47,410 nt of DNA. Source: Klebsiella pneumoniae. Its GTDB lineage: Bacteria > Pseudomonadota > Gammaproteobacteria > Pseudomonadales > Pseudohongiellaceae. A program made the position numbers and the translations under genes. The notes under the pieces are model-generated. The model was not told where the DNA came from. It ran no database searches and worked only from the letters and a program-made list of their open reading frames with translations. Location: assembly GCA_945869725.1 (NCBI GenBank), contig CAMBPO010000015.1:1-47410 (forward strand), given 5' to 3'. The stretch's first letter is position 1. Each line of letters starts with the position of its first letter. This document shows, piece by piece, positions 1 to 9,097 of this stretch.

Positions 1-38
1 GGCTTGGTTGTGCTTGGGTTACGCTTAGGGCAACAGGC

Positions 39-141
39 CAAAGTGCAAAGTGCAAAGTGCAAAGTGCAAAGTGCAAAGTGCAAAGTGCAAAGTGCAAAGT
101 GCAAAGTGCAAAGTGCAAAGTGCAAAGTGCAAAGTGCAAAG
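39..141. repeat. Heptanucleotide tandem repeat (CAAAGTG), about 14.7 copies
   Basis: A perfect 7-bp unit, CAAAGTG, is repeated head to tail for 103 bp without visible interruption. Seven is not a multiple of three, so any reading frame through it would cycle through all three phases; I see no gene crossing it. Such uninterrupted arrays are usually prone to slipped-strand length change. It lies 87 bp left of the large palindromic element at 229-411. The flanks (1-38 and 142-228) hold nothing I recognise. Confidence 0.97.
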
Positions 142-228
142 AGGGCTCCGTTACTTCGCTGACCTGAGCTGTGCTGTGAGTTAATTGGTTTCGCGGCCAG
201 AAAGAATCCACAACTCTTCGCGTAGGGA

Positions 229-411
229 GCAGCGGGAGCGGATCACGGCTGTGGACCAATCAGCCCGCGCTTATCGTTTGAGGGGGCGCCCGATCAAGCG
301 CGAGCACTGTTCGACTTCGCAAGGCGCGCAGTGCCTGAGGAGGAGTTGCGCAGCGCCGGGCGCCCCCTCAAACGGTGCGGCCGGTCCGCGGCCGTGATCT
401 GCTCCTGCTGC
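229..411 (+). repeat. Large imperfect palindromic element, copy 1
   Basis: An outer inverted repeat pairs 229-257 with 383-411 (29 bp each, a few G-T mismatches). An inner perfect inverted repeat pairs 275-291 with 358-374 (17 bp). Between them lie a conserved bulge (258-274) and a 66-nt central loop (292-357) that contains a further small hairpin, GCACTG (304-309) with CAGTGC (329-334). A second copy lies inverted at 22812-22992. Bulge and loop edges are almost identical between copies, while the stem arms differ by compensatory changes. It sits in the non-coding region upstream of trpF. There is no transposase gene, so it resembles a REP/BIME- or MITE-like element or a structured RNA; which one cannot be decided here. 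Confidence 0.9.
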
Positions 412-577
412 TTACACAATAGAAGGCAGCAGTCTCCCGTTGCTTACTCAAAAGATGGCTTCGCACAGGCACCTCTGATTTCTCTGAATCAACACATTTT
501 AAGTCTGTTTAAAATCGCGGTGTCTGCTAAAATCCCTGCCTTCATTAGGTGCTGTAAACGATCAGGCTGGTTTTGTT

Positions 578-1228
578 GTGCCATCACGTACACGTGTAAA
601 AATCTGCGGAATTACCCGTCCAGAGGACGCCCGATTGGCTGCTCAACTGGGTGCGGACGCGCTGGGGCTGGTGTTTTATGCTGGCAGCAAACGCGCAGTC
701 AGCATTGAACAGGCCCGGCAGATAGTGGCAGTCGTGCCGGCATTTGTCTCGCTAGTGGGTTTGTTTGTGAATCCCACACAAAAACAAGTCGAATCGGTGC
801 TGGCCGACGTACACCTTGACTGTTTGCAGTTTCATGGTGACGAGACCCCTGAATTTTGTGCATCTTTTGCAGTTCCCTATCTGAAAGCATTGCGCATAAC
901 GCCGGCGTTATCCTCGGCGGCCAATGTCCTTGCAGTGATTGATCAGTACTCAACAGCCTCGGCGATACTGCTTGATGCCTGGGACCCTCTGCAGCCAGGT
1001 GGAACCGGAAAACAGTTTGACTGGTCACTGGCGGCGCACTGTGTTCAGCAGAGTGAATTACCAATAGTGCTGGCTGGCGGGCTGGATGCGGCCAATGCCG
1101 CAGATGCTATTGCACAGGTCAGGCCCTGGGCGCTGGATCTCAGCAGCGGGGTAGAGAGTGAACCGGGTATAAAAGACCCACAACGTTTGACTGCATTTTT
1201 TGATGAGGTAAACCGTGTCCGCACTTGA
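578..1228 (+). CDS. trpF: Phosphoribosylanthranilate isomerase
   Basis: Isomerises N-(5'-phosphoribosyl)anthranilate to the carboxyphenylamino-deoxyribulose phosphate, the third step from chorismate to tryptophan, in the cytoplasm. The 216-residue product has the usual (beta/alpha)8-barrel length. The amino end reads [10 protein letters not shown], with the catalytic-type Cys in the KICGIT motif, and a conserved LAGGL segment lies near residue 165. It begins at a GTG codon with only a weak ribosome-binding site; no better in-frame start precedes the KICGIT motif. It overlaps trpB by 14 bp, so the two are likely translationally coupled. A TAAAAT hexamer at 528-533 could be a -10 box, but no good -35 accompanies it. 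Confidence 0.96.
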   Translation: MPSRTRVKICGITRPEDARLAAQLGADALGLVFYAGSKRAVSIEQARQIVAVVPAFVSLVGLFVNPTQKQVESVLADVHLDCLQFHGDETPEFCASFAVPYLKALRITPALSSAANVLAVIDQYSTASAILLDAWDPLQPGGTGKQFDWSLAAHCVQQSELPIVLAGGLDAANAADAIAQVRPWALDLSSGVESEPGIKDPQRLTAFFDEVNRVRT

Positions 1229-2498
1229 GACAGCAGTAACCGTAGCAGCGCCGGCAATAGCCCCGGGAGTTGTCCCTGAGACCATCGCCAGCACAGGGCA
1301 GGACCAGTTCAGCGGTCCGGATGTGCATGGTCATTTTGGTCAGTATGGTGGCGTGTTTGTTGGTGAAACCCTGATGGCCGCCGTGGAAGAACTCGACCAG
1401 GTCTATCGCAAACTGTCAAAAGAGCCATCATTCTGGCAAGCCTTCGACCATGATATGAAGCACTACGTCGGCCGTCCCTCGCCGTTGTATTACGCGGAGC
1501 GTCTGAGCAAAAAGTTTGGCGGGGCAAAAATTGTTCTCAAGCGAGAAGACCTGAATCACACAGGTGCACACAAGATTAACAACACCATTGGTCAGGCACT
1601 GCTCGCCAAGTACATGGGCAAACCGCGGATCATTGCGGAAACCGGCGCCGGTCAGCACGGGGTGGCTAGCGCCACAGTCGCTGCGCGACTCGGGCTGGAG
1701 TGCAATGTGTACATGGGCGCAGACGATGTACAGCGTCAGTCTGCCAACGTGTATCGCATGAAGTTAATGGGAGCCAATGTAATTCCGGTGACCTCAGGTT
1801 CGCGCACATTAAAAGATGCTCTGAACGAAGCGCTGCGTGACTGGGCAACCAACGTCGATAACACCTATTACATCATCGGCACCGTTGCCGGCCCGCATCC
1901 TTATCCGATGCTGGTGCGCGATTTCCAGGCCATTATCGGCCGAGAGGCGCGGGCGCAGTCTCTGCAGGAATATGGTCGTCTGCCGGATGCGTTGGTGGCG
2001 TGTGTGGGTGGGGGCTCTAATGCGATCGGGCTTTTCCATCCGTTCCTGCGTGACAGCGACGTAGCGATTTATGGCGTGGAAGCGGGTGGCGACGGTATTG
2101 AAACTGGTCGTCACGCAGCACCTTTGTCGGCGGGCAAACCCGGCGTATTGCACGGCAACCGCACCTACGTGATGAGTGATGCCAACGGTCAGATTGTGGA
2201 AACACATTCGGTTTCGGCGGGTCTGGATTATCCGGGTGTAGGTCCTGAGCACGCATGGTTAAAAGACATCGGCCGTGCCAACTATGTATCAGTGACGGAT
2301 ACCGAAGCGCTGGATGCTTTCCGTATGCTGAGTCGCATGGAAGGCATTATTCCTGCACTGGAGTCTGCTCATGGCTTGGCTTATGCCTGCAAGCTGGCAG
2401 CAACCATGAGGCCGGATCAGTTTATTGTGGTCAACCTGTCCGGACGTGGCGACAAAGATATTAATACCGTTGCTAAAATTGATGGCATCAGCGTGTAG
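1215..2498 (+). CDS. trpB: Tryptophan synthase beta subunit
   Basis: PLP enzyme that condenses indole, channelled from TrpA, with serine to give tryptophan. The 427-residue product carries the family signature [13 protein letters not shown] near residue 34 and the PLP-lysine motif (HTGAHKINN, Lys near residue 122). The phosphate-binding CVGGGSNA loop follows near residue 265. The GTG start lies inside trpF and is preceded by a good GAGG Shine-Dalgarno at 1204-1207. It gives an Ala/Val/Pro-rich amino extension of about 33 residues before the conserved core; a later start is possible but lacks as good a ribosome site. It forms the alpha2beta2 synthase with the next gene. Confidence 0.96.
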   Translation: MSALETAVTVAAPAIAPGVVPETIASTGQDQFSGPDVHGHFGQYGGVFVGETLMAAVEELDQVYRKLSKEPSFWQAFDHDMKHYVGRPSPLYYAERLSKKFGGAKIVLKREDLNHTGAHKINNTIGQALLAKYMGKPRIIAETGAGQHGVASATVAARLGLECNVYMGADDVQRQSANVYRMKLMGANVIPVTSGSRTLKDALNEALRDWATNVDNTYYIIGTVAGPHPYPMLVRDFQAIIGREARAQSLQEYGRLPDALVACVGGGSNAIGLFHPFLRDSDVAIYGVEAGGDGIETGRHAAPLSAGKPGVLHGNRTYVMSDANGQIVETHSVSAGLDYPGVGPEHAWLKDIGRANYVSVTDTEALDAFRMLSRMEGIIPALESAHGLAYACKLAATMRPDQFIVVNLSGRGDKDINTVAKIDGISV

Positions 2499-2554
2499 AC
2501 CTCCATGATGCCGCTGCAACGTGATTAAAAAATATTAAGGGAAATTTGAAAAAC

Positions 2555-3367
2555 ATGAGTCGTTTAACTGCCTGTATCAATGCCGTCAAAGCGGCCAATC
2601 GCAAAGTGCTGATACCCTATCTGGTGGCGGGCGACCCTGACGGTGACACCACTGTTGCGCTGATGCATCAACTGGTCAGTGATGGTGCAGATGTTATTGA
2701 GCTGGGCATGCCATTCAGTGATCCATCATCGGATGGTGCGATTATCCAGTTGGGTGCTGAGCGCGCGCTTCGTCAAGGTACGAGCTTGCACACGGTATTT
2801 GTGATTGTGTCTGCGTTTCGTAAAACCGACAGTCACACTCCGATCGTGTTAATGGGTTATCTCAATCCCTTGGAAGCCATAGGTTATGCGAGTTTTGTAA
2901 CACAGGCGGCTGATGCGGGCGCAGATGGTATTCTGATTGTGGATCTGCCGGTCAGTGAGGCGCAATCCCTGCTGGCGCTGACGCGGCCTCGGGATCTGGA
3001 TATGATTTTTCTGATAGCGCCGACCACCACGGAATCGCGTTTGAGCGCCATCTGTGAGAATAGTTCAGGATATATTTATTATGTGTCGCTCAAAGGGGTG
3101 ACCGGTGCGGCGATTATAGACACCGGTGAAATTAGTGAGCGTGTCAGCGCATTGAGACAACGCACTCAGTTGCCGATAGTGGTTGGTTTTGGTATCAAAG
3201 ATACACACAGTGCCAACGCCATGGCAGCGATCAGTGACGGGGTGATTGTTGGCAGTGCGTTGGTACAGAAGATTGGTGAGCTAACTGAAAATGGCAAACG
3301 CGATGCTGCAGCGATTGCCGAAAGTACGGCCTTGATCAAAGACATCCGCCAGTCACTTAACACCTGA
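2555..3367 (+). CDS. trpA: Tryptophan synthase alpha subunit
   Basis: Cleaves indole-3-glycerol phosphate to indole and glyceraldehyde 3-phosphate, then passes indole to TrpB. The 270-residue product has the TrpA hallmarks: VAGDPDGD, the catalytic Glu in VIELGMPFSDPSSDG, and the catalytic Asp in GILIVDLP. Phosphate-binding glycines GFGIKD and GSALV follow in the second half. I chose the ATG at 2555 (MSRLTAC, as in pseudomonads). A TTG at 2546 is also in frame and would sit only 3-4 nt after the AAGGGA ribosome site at 2537-2542, so the start is uncertain by three codons. Two small hairpins follow the stop codon. Confidence 0.95.
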   Translation: MSRLTACINAVKAANRKVLIPYLVAGDPDGDTTVALMHQLVSDGADVIELGMPFSDPSSDGAIIQLGAERALRQGTSLHTVFVIVSAFRKTDSHTPIVLMGYLNPLEAIGYASFVTQAADAGADGILIVDLPVSEAQSLLALTRPRDLDMIFLIAPTTTESRLSAICENSSGYIYYVSLKGVTGAAIIDTGEISERVSALRQRTQLPIVVGFGIKDTHSANAMAAISDGVIVGSALVQKIGELTENGKRDAAAIAESTALIKDIRQSLNT

Positions 3368-3400
3368 ACAGGTGCCCGGATAAGGCTGACAGGATCAGCC
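3361..3400 (+). other. Two tandem hairpins between trpA and accD
   Basis: CACCTG (3361-3366) pairs with CAGGTG (3369-3374) across the trpA stop codon. GGCTGA (3384-3389) pairs with TCAGCC (3395-3400). No T-run follows, so this is not a canonical intrinsic terminator. It may attenuate readthrough or protect the upstream mRNA end. Confidence 0.45.
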
Positions 3401-3470
3401 GCCAAATAGTGTTATAGTTGGGCGCTGATGCAGATCGCTTTTTGACAGCGCAAAAGTACAGGACGAATTT

Positions 3471-4349
3471 ATGAGCTGGATTAACAAAATCCTACCCTCC
3501 ATCCGTAACAATAGTGACAGTGCGGAAGGCAATAAACAGAAGTCCAGTGTTCCGGAAGGTTTGTGGAAAAAGTGCCCTCGTTGTGAGGCCGTGCTTTACC
3601 GGCCCGATCTTGAACGCAATCTGGAAGTTTGCCCCAAGTGTGATCATCACATGCGTATCACCGCACGACGGCGTCTGGAGTTGTTTCTGGACAGCAATGG
3701 TCAGCGTGAATTATTCGCCGATATCGAGCCGGTGGATATTCTCAAGTTCAAGGATCTGAAAAAATACAAAGATCGGATCACGGCCGCGCAGAAAAGCACC
3801 GGTGAAAAAGATGCGCTGGTGGTTGTTCAGGGGCGCATCGACAATGTAGAAATGGTCGTTGCTGCATTTGAATTCGGGTTTATCGGTGGATCCATGGGCG
3901 CGGTGGTCGGTGAAAAATTTGTACAGGCCATCAATACCTGTATTGCGCAGAAACTGGCATTTGTGTGTTTTTCCACCAGTGGCGGCGCGCGTATGCAAGA
4001 GGCTCTGATTTCATTGATGCAGATGGCCAAAACAGCCGCTGCTCTGGAGAAATTGCGTGGCCACGGGTTGCCTTATATCTCGGTGATGGTAGATCCTGTG
4101 TATGGCGGAGTATCAGCCAGTCTGGCCATGTTGGGGGATATCAATATCGCCGAACCGCGTGCCTTGGTTGGGTTTACCGGCCCGGATGTTATCCGGCAAA
4201 CGGTGCGAGTAAAGTTGCCGGAAGGATTCCAGCGCAGTGAGTTTTTGCTGGAGCATGGCGCCATTGACATGATTGTGCATCGCAAACAGTTGCGCGATAC
4301 CGTCACCGGGCTGGTTCGCAAATTGATGCAACTGCCGCCAGCAGCCTGA
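3471..4349 (+). CDS. accD: Acetyl-CoA carboxylase carboxyltransferase subunit beta
   Basis: Beta half of the carboxyltransferase that moves CO2 from biotin-BCCP to acetyl-CoA, giving malonyl-CoA for fatty-acid synthesis. A four-cysteine zinc ribbon is visible (C35, C38, C54, C57). The crotonase-fold core follows, with FGFIGGSMG, the SGGARMQEA acyl-CoA oxyanion motif and the GGVSAS glycines. At 292 residues it lacks most of the short Pro/Glu-rich tail of E. coli AccD. The ATG start gives MSWINKI, like E. coli MSWIERI. folC follows after 3 nt; accD-folC adjacency is conserved in gammaproteobacteria. Confidence 0.97.
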   Translation: MSWINKILPSIRNNSDSAEGNKQKSSVPEGLWKKCPRCEAVLYRPDLERNLEVCPKCDHHMRITARRRLELFLDSNGQRELFADIEPVDILKFKDLKKYKDRITAAQKSTGEKDALVVVQGRIDNVEMVVAAFEFGFIGGSMGAVVGEKFVQAINTCIAQKLAFVCFSTSGGARMQEALISLMQMAKTAAALEKLRGHGLPYISVMVDPVYGGVSASLAMLGDINIAEPRALVGFTGPDVIRQTVRVKLPEGFQRSEFLLEHGAIDMIVHRKQLRDTVTGLVRKLMQLPPAA

Positions 4350-4352
4350 CAG

Positions 4353-5744
4353 GTGCACAACATTTTGACGCCGGAGAAACAAAATTCAGCACTCTCGCTG
4401 GCTCAATGGCTTACCAGAATTCAGCAGTTACATCCTCTAGAGATTGATCTTGGTCTTGAACGTGTTAAGACCGTCGCTGAACGTTTGCTGGTAAACAAAC
4501 CAGCTCCGGTTGTTATCACCGTGGCCGGAACCAATGGCAAGGGCAGTAATGTGGCAACACTGGATGCCATTTTCAGGGCTGAAGGTCTTCGTGTTGGCAG
4601 TTTCACCTCTCCTCATCTGATGCATTACAACGAACGTGTCTGCCTTCATGGAATCCCGGTTTCTGATCAGACGCTGATAGCTGCCTTCGAAAAGATTGAA
4701 GTTGCTCGCCAGGAAATTTCCCTGAGTTATTTTGAGTTCGGCACACTTGCCGCTCTGTTGATTTTTCAGCAGTCAGCACTGGACGTTGCCGTGCTGGAGG
4801 TAGGGATGGGTGGACGACTGGATGCTGTCAATATTATCGATGCTGATATTGTTGTGGTGTCCGGCATTGATCTTGATCATCAGGAGTGGCTGGGGGATAC
4901 CCGTGAGGCAATTGCCCGCGAAAAGGCAGGGGTTTTTCGTGCAGGCATACCGGTTATCTGCGGTGAACCACAGCCGCCGCAAAGTCTGCTGGACGCCGCT
5001 GCCGTGTTGAACTGTCCTGTGTATCTGCCCGGTGGCCTGTATCGCTGGGCTGCAGATGAATCAACTCAATCCGGCAGCCATTGGCACTGGGAAGGCGTTT
5101 GTCTTGCGGAAGGCACGCGGGTGGCGTTAACACTCAGCAAGCTCAGCATACCAAGACTGGCATTGACCAATGTTGCCAGCGCCCTGCAGGCTGCTGCGCT
5201 TAGTGGATTGCTGGCCAAGGCAGTCAGCGATCCGCAGGGCTGGCAGCAAAGGCTCAACGAGACATTACTGTCGTTGCAACTGGCAGGGCGGCAGCAATGG
5301 ATGGCGATTCCCGGCAGTCAACAAAAAGTAATGGTTGATGTAGCTCATAATCCTCAGTCCGCCCGCGCTCTTGGTGAGCGTTTGCAGCAAGAACGTGCTG
5401 TCCGTGTTGCAGAGGGTCGCATACCGGCCTGCAATATTCGCATGGTGGTGGCGATGATGGCTGATAAAGATCATCAGGGCTTCTATCTCGGCTTAGAAAA
5501 GCAGGTCGACTTCTGGTATATTGCCGACTTCGATTTAGCACGGTGTCTGCCGTCTGCCTCGCTTGCTGACAAGTGGCAACAACTGGCGGCAAGCACTAGC
5601 ACAGACATTGATATTCAGGTTTTCAACAGCGTAGTGCAAGCCTTTGATTGTGCGCACGAACAGTCGTCCGAGCACGATATCATTGTGGTTTGTGGCTCTT
5701 TTATCACCGTATCCGAGGTAATGGCCGCACTGTCAGGCTGTTAA
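4353..5744 (+). CDS. folC: Bifunctional dihydrofolate/folylpolyglutamate synthase
   Basis: Adds glutamate to dihydropteroate and then further gamma-glutamates to folates, using ATP; cytosolic. The Mur-ligase-like P-loop VAGTNGKGSN lies near residue 60. The family motifs TSPHL and YFEFGTLAAL follow, then the DLDHQEWLG segment and a VDVAHNPQSA motif in the carboxy-terminal domain. The 463-residue length is slightly above the usual 420-430. The GTG start is 3 nt after the accD stop with a weak ribosome site; a TTG at 4365 is an alternative. The gene ends 24 nt before the SPOR-domain gene, the usual order in this class. Confidence 0.95.
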   Translation: MHNILTPEKQNSALSLAQWLTRIQQLHPLEIDLGLERVKTVAERLLVNKPAPVVITVAGTNGKGSNVATLDAIFRAEGLRVGSFTSPHLMHYNERVCLHGIPVSDQTLIAAFEKIEVARQEISLSYFEFGTLAALLIFQQSALDVAVLEVGMGGRLDAVNIIDADIVVVSGIDLDHQEWLGDTREAIAREKAGVFRAGIPVICGEPQPPQSLLDAAAVLNCPVYLPGGLYRWAADESTQSGSHWHWEGVCLAEGTRVALTLSKLSIPRLALTNVASALQAAALSGLLAKAVSDPQGWQQRLNETLLSLQLAGRQQWMAIPGSQQKVMVDVAHNPQSARALGERLQQERAVRVAEGRIPACNIRMVVAMMADKDHQGFYLGLEKQVDFWYIADFDLARCLPSASLADKWQQLAASTSTDIDIQVFNSVVQAFDCAHEQSSEHDIIVVCGSFITVSEVMAALSGC

Positions 5745-5768
5745 ACAAACAAAGAGGTAGAGTCCACT

Positions 5769-6572
5769 TTGAATCAGACTACCCGTCAACGAATCACCGG
5801 CTCACTGGTGCTGGCAATCACCGCACTGATACTGCTGCCGGTAATCTTTGATGGCGAAGGCAGTTATCAGCCAGCAGTGCAAGTCAATATTCCTGCCCGT
5901 CCACAGCAACCAGCCCCCACCCAAATTGATCCTCAACGCCCTGTTATCACTGCCGATTCTGACGCGATCAGGATTCGACCGGAGTCCCCGGTAACGGTGA
6001 TTGCAGACAATACGCCCTCAGGACAAACTGCGCAGACAGTGCAAACAGCTCCGCAAGTTGCGACAGCACAACCATTGCAAACTGCTGACTCAGTCGCTGC
6101 AGTGGAGCCCGGTGAAACTGATCAGGCCAGTGATAATGCCCAGACGATTGAAGCGGCTGATGACCAGCGTTCAGCGGCCACCGTGGAATCAGATGCACCA
6201 GCCGTTGCGGATGCTCAGTCCGTTGTGGCCAACCAGCCTGTCGCAGCGGCACCGGTTGCTGCCAGCACGGCCGCTGCGGCCGCAACTTCAACGCCTCCTG
6301 CTTCTCTGGATGCGCAGGGTTTACCTGAAGGCTGGAGCGTTCGGCTAGGTTCATTCTCCAGCGCTGATAATGCCAGTGCTCTGGTGACACGGTTGCAGGC
6401 TGCGGGTCATCGTGCGTACACTCGGCGCGTCGATTCCAGTCAAGGTGTCTTGACTGCGGTTTTTGTAGGTCCTCTGGTTAATCGTCCTGCTGCACAAACA
6501 TTGCTGGAACGGTTGCGGCAGGATTTTCAACTGAACGGAATGATCGTTCGGTATGAGATTGATCCCTTATGA
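5769..6572 (+). CDS. SPOR-domain inner-membrane protein (DedD-like)
   Basis: Likely a septal cell-division accessory that binds denuded peptidoglycan at the division site. The product has a short cytoplasmic amino end and one membrane helix at about residues 10-26 (GSLVLAITALILLPVIF). A low-complexity Ala/Gln/Pro/Val linker (about 40-185) follows, then a carboxy-terminal SPOR domain (about 186-265, starting GWSVRLGSFSSADNASAL). The TTG start has a Shine-Dalgarno AGAGG at 5753-5757 and places the helix as in DedD of other gammaproteobacteria. Its stop overlaps the cvpA start (ATGA). The linker sequence is not conserved and gives no further clue; the exact orthologue name is inferred from position. 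Confidence 0.88.
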   Translation: MNQTTRQRITGSLVLAITALILLPVIFDGEGSYQPAVQVNIPARPQQPAPTQIDPQRPVITADSDAIRIRPESPVTVIADNTPSGQTAQTVQTAPQVATAQPLQTADSVAAVEPGETDQASDNAQTIEAADDQRSAATVESDAPAVADAQSVVANQPVAAAPVAASTAAAAATSTPPASLDAQGLPEGWSVRLGSFSSADNASALVTRLQAAGHRAYTRRVDSSQGVLTAVFVGPLVNRPAAQTLLERLRQDFQLNGMIVRYEIDPL

Positions 6573-7045
6573 ATGTCCCCGATATCGTGATACTGGTCAT
6601 TGTCGGATTTTCCAGCATATTCGGACTTTGGCGCGGGTTTGTCCGCGAAGTGCTGGCTGTTCTGGCCTGGATCGCGGCCATTTTGATCGCCCGGCAGTAC
6701 AGTCCGCTGCTGTTACCTTATCTGGGCGGCATCACTGAAAGCGAGACTGGTCAAACCATACTGGCCTTTGCATTGCTGGGTTTCGGAACTCTGTTTATCG
6801 GATCGTTGACCATCAAATTTTTCACCCGTCTGATTTCCATGGCGGGCATGCAGGTCACTGATCGACTATTGGGCACAATTTTCGGATTCGCCCGCGGTGT
6901 GATCATTGTGGCTGTGGTGATCTTTTTTGCCCGCGAGCGCTTTGCAACCGAGAGTTGGTGGGCAGAGTCGCGCACCATTCCCTATGTTGAATTAGTGATT
7001 GAACAGGCAGGTTTTACACCTGGCGCTACCAGCGCCGAGGTTTGA
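6569..7045 (+). CDS. cvpA: CvpA family membrane protein
   Basis: Small inner-membrane protein of the CvpA family, known in E. coli for colicin V production and envelope fitness, here just upstream of purF as in E. coli. The 158-residue product shows about four hydrophobic helices: residues 5-20, 26-44, 62-84 and 103-122. The amino end VPDIVILVIVGFSSIFGLWRG is split here only in description; the Gly-Phe-Val-Arg-Glu turn (GFVREVLAVLAW) is typical. Its ATG overlaps the preceding stop by four bases, implying coupled translation. Its biochemical role is not established by sequence. Confidence 0.93.
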   Translation: MNVPDIVILVIVGFSSIFGLWRGFVREVLAVLAWIAAILIARQYSPLLLPYLGGITESETGQTILAFALLGFGTLFIGSLTIKFFTRLISMAGMQVTDRLLGTIFGFARGVIIVAVVIFFARERFATESWWAESRTIPYVELVIEQAGFTPGATSAEV

Positions 7046-7074
7046 TTGTTAGCAAGTCTACGGAGTAATGTTGC

Positions 7075-8586
7075 ATGTGTGGTTTAGTTGGCATTGTTGC
7101 CCGATCCGAAGTAGCGGTTTCTTTGTATGACACTCTGACTGTCTTGCAGCACAGAGGGCAGGATGCTGCGGGAATTGCCACCTGTGACAACGGTATCCTT
7201 AATCTTCGTAAGGATAACGGTCTGGTAAAGGATGTCTTCAGAACGCGTCATATGCGCCGGTTGACAGGCAAAATGGGGATTGGTCATGTTCGCTACCCGA
7301 CGGCGGGTAGTTCAAGTCCTGCACTGGCTCAGCCTTTTTACGTCAACTCGCCTTACGGATTGTGTCTCGCGCACAACGGTAACCTGACCAATTCTGCTCA
7401 GCTGGCTGAAGAGTTGTATTCCGAGGATCTGCGTCATATCAATACGGATTCAGATTCTGAAGTGCTGCTGAATATCTTTGCGCATGAGTTGCAGCAGGTT
7501 GGCACCATGGCGCCAAGCCCGGAAGACGTTTTTGCCGCTGTTGAGGGCGTTCACCGTCGATGCCGTGGAGGCTATGCAGCGCTGGTGCTGATCAGTGGTT
7601 ACGGTATTGTGGGCTTCAGAGATAAGAACGGTATACGCCCTCTGGTCTTTGGTCGACGTGTACACAAAGGCCGCGCTGAATACATGCTGGCCTCAGAAAG
7701 CGTCGCGTTGGACTCACAGGGTTTTTCGCTGGAACGGGATGTGGCGCCCGGTGAAGCGGTCTACATCGATGTCGGTGGTCAGTTACATACTAAAATGTGC
7801 GCCGAACCAGCGGAGTACACCCCGTGTATCTTTGAGCATGTTTACTTCGCGCGACCGGATTCACTGATGGATGGCATTTCCGTGTACAAAGCCCGGCTGC
7901 GCATGGGTGAAAAACTGGCAGAAAAAGTCAAACGACTGCGCCCTGATCATGATATCGATGTAGTGATTCCAATTCCTGATACCAGCCGCACATCCGCGCT
8001 GGAGCTGGCTAACCTCCTGGGGATCAAGTACCGAGAAGGGTTTGTCAAAAATCGCTACATCGGTCGTACTTTTATTATGCCCGGGCAAAGTGAGCGGCGT
8101 AAATCCGTTCGCCAGAAGCTTAATGCCATTGAACTGGAGTTCAGAGGCAAAAATGTCTTGCTGGTTGATGACTCCATCGTGCGGGGCACTACCTGCAAAC
8201 AGATTATTCAGATGGCCCGAGAAGCTGGTGCGCGTAAGGTGTACTTTGCGTCCGCATCACCGCCGGTGTGTTATCCGAATGTCTATGGCATTGATATGCC
8301 GGCTGCCAGCGAACTGATTGCCCATAATCGTACAAATGAACAGGTACAGGAATTAATCGGCGCAGATTGGCTCATCTTCCAGGATCTGCCGGATCTGATT
8401 GCCGCATCGCAGGAAGGTAATCCCGATATCAAACACTTTGAATGCTCAGTCTTTGATGGCAAGTACATCACCGGCGATGTTGATGCGGAGTATTTGCAGG
8501 CATTGGAAAAAGCGCGTAACGATAAAGCTAAAAGTATGTCACAGCGCAAAAAACCAGAACCGCCGGATGAACCTTCACACTCCTGA
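7075..8586 (+). CDS. purF: Amidophosphoribosyltransferase
   Basis: Commits PRPP to purine synthesis by transferring glutamine amide nitrogen to give phosphoribosylamine. The product starts MCGLVGIV, so the Ntn-type catalytic Cys is exposed by removing Met alone, with no propeptide, as in the E. coli form. The glutaminase domain has [19 protein letters not shown] and AHNGNLTN. The phosphoribosyltransferase domain carries the PRPP loop [17 protein letters not shown] near residue 365. The length of 503 matches the family. It is last in the accD-folC-SPOR-cvpA-purF run and converges with yciH, 83 bp away. I see no strong terminator in that gap. Confidence 0.97.
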   Translation: MCGLVGIVARSEVAVSLYDTLTVLQHRGQDAAGIATCDNGILNLRKDNGLVKDVFRTRHMRRLTGKMGIGHVRYPTAGSSSPALAQPFYVNSPYGLCLAHNGNLTNSAQLAEELYSEDLRHINTDSDSEVLLNIFAHELQQVGTMAPSPEDVFAAVEGVHRRCRGGYAALVLISGYGIVGFRDKNGIRPLVFGRRVHKGRAEYMLASESVALDSQGFSLERDVAPGEAVYIDVGGQLHTKMCAEPAEYTPCIFEHVYFARPDSLMDGISVYKARLRMGEKLAEKVKRLRPDHDIDVVIPIPDTSRTSALELANLLGIKYREGFVKNRYIGRTFIMPGQSERRKSVRQKLNAIELEFRGKNVLLVDDSIVRGTTCKQIIQMAREAGARKVYFASASPPVCYPNVYGIDMPAASELIAHNRTNEQVQELIGADWLIFQDLPDLIAASQEGNPDIKHFECSVFDGKYITGDVDAEYLQALEKARNDKAKSMSQRKKPEPPDEPSHS

Positions 8587-8669
8587 TAGCTTTGCCGATA
8601 CAGCCAACCATGTGATGGCGCGGGCTAACGGGCTGAGAGCAGATGACGCGCGCGGATCAAAGGGCAGCA

Positions 8670-9026
8670 TCACCCGCCAGACTGTTTTGCAGAAAAACCT
8701 TGGGTCTGCAGAAATGCCAGCACTGTTAGTCGGTGATCACCCTGAATTTCGATGACACCGTCTTTAACGGCGCCACCACTGCTGCAACGCGACTTTAAAG
8801 TCTTTGCAAGCGCCTCAAGTTCTGTGACAGATAGGGGCAGACCCGAAACCATGGTCACTGCCTTGCCGTTACGGCCCTTGGTATCAAGGCTGACACGCAC
8901 TTTGCCATTGCCTTGGGGAGCGCCGGCACTGAGCGCTGCGCAGCGGCAATCGCCTACTGCCTCACCGCATCCCGTGCAAAGCCGGCCTTTATCCGTACTG
9001 TAAACTCGACTGGATGTTTTGCTCAC
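8670..9026 (-). CDS. yciH: SUI1/eIF1-like translation factor (YciH family)
   Basis: Bacterial homologue of eIF1 that can influence start-site fidelity on the 30S subunit. The 118-residue product contains the core GRNGKAVTMVSGLPL followed by CSSGGAVKDGVIEIQGDHR, closely matching E. coli YciH. Between the amino end (SSRVYSTDKGR) and the core is a cysteine cluster, C17-x2-C20-x6-C27-x-C29. It looks like a small zinc knuckle; E. coli lacks it, but from memory pseudomonad homologues have one. The start is GTG with only a weak ribosome site. It lies 63 bp downstream of batD on the same strand and may be read with that operon. Confidence 0.93.
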   Translation of the reverse strand: MSKTSSRVYSTDKGRLCTGCGEAVGDCRCAALSAGAPQGNGKVRVSLDTKGRNGKAVTMVSGLPLSVTELEALAKTLKSRCSSGGAVKDGVIEIQGDHRLTVLAFLQTQGFSAKQSGG

Positions 9027-9067
9027 GTTCTGTGCCCGGTAATGACGTCCCGCCAGCGCTTACTGCC

Positions 9068-9097
9068 GGTGCACTTATTGACGGTGCACTTATTGAC
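9068..9097. repeat. 15-bp direct repeat at the batD stop codon
   Basis: The unit GGTGCACTTATTGAC occurs twice in tandem (9068-9082 and 9083-9097). The batD stop codon (complement of 9090-9092) lies in the second copy. This is a short local duplication at the end of the gene; no function is evident. Confidence 0.85.

Noticed and set aside
39..141. Possible CRISPR array
   Set aside because: The unit is only 7 bp with no spacers, and no cas genes are present.
185..708. Two overlapping open frames (185-397 and 331-708) through palindrome copy 1
   Set aside because: They lie across the repeat and into trpF in another frame, lack ribosome sites, and their similarity to frames at copy 2 is explained by the repeated DNA itself.
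8399..8755. Plus-strand frame spanning the purF end and the purF-yciH gap
   Set aside because: Out-of-frame shadow of purF running into antisense of yciH; no ribosome site or family.
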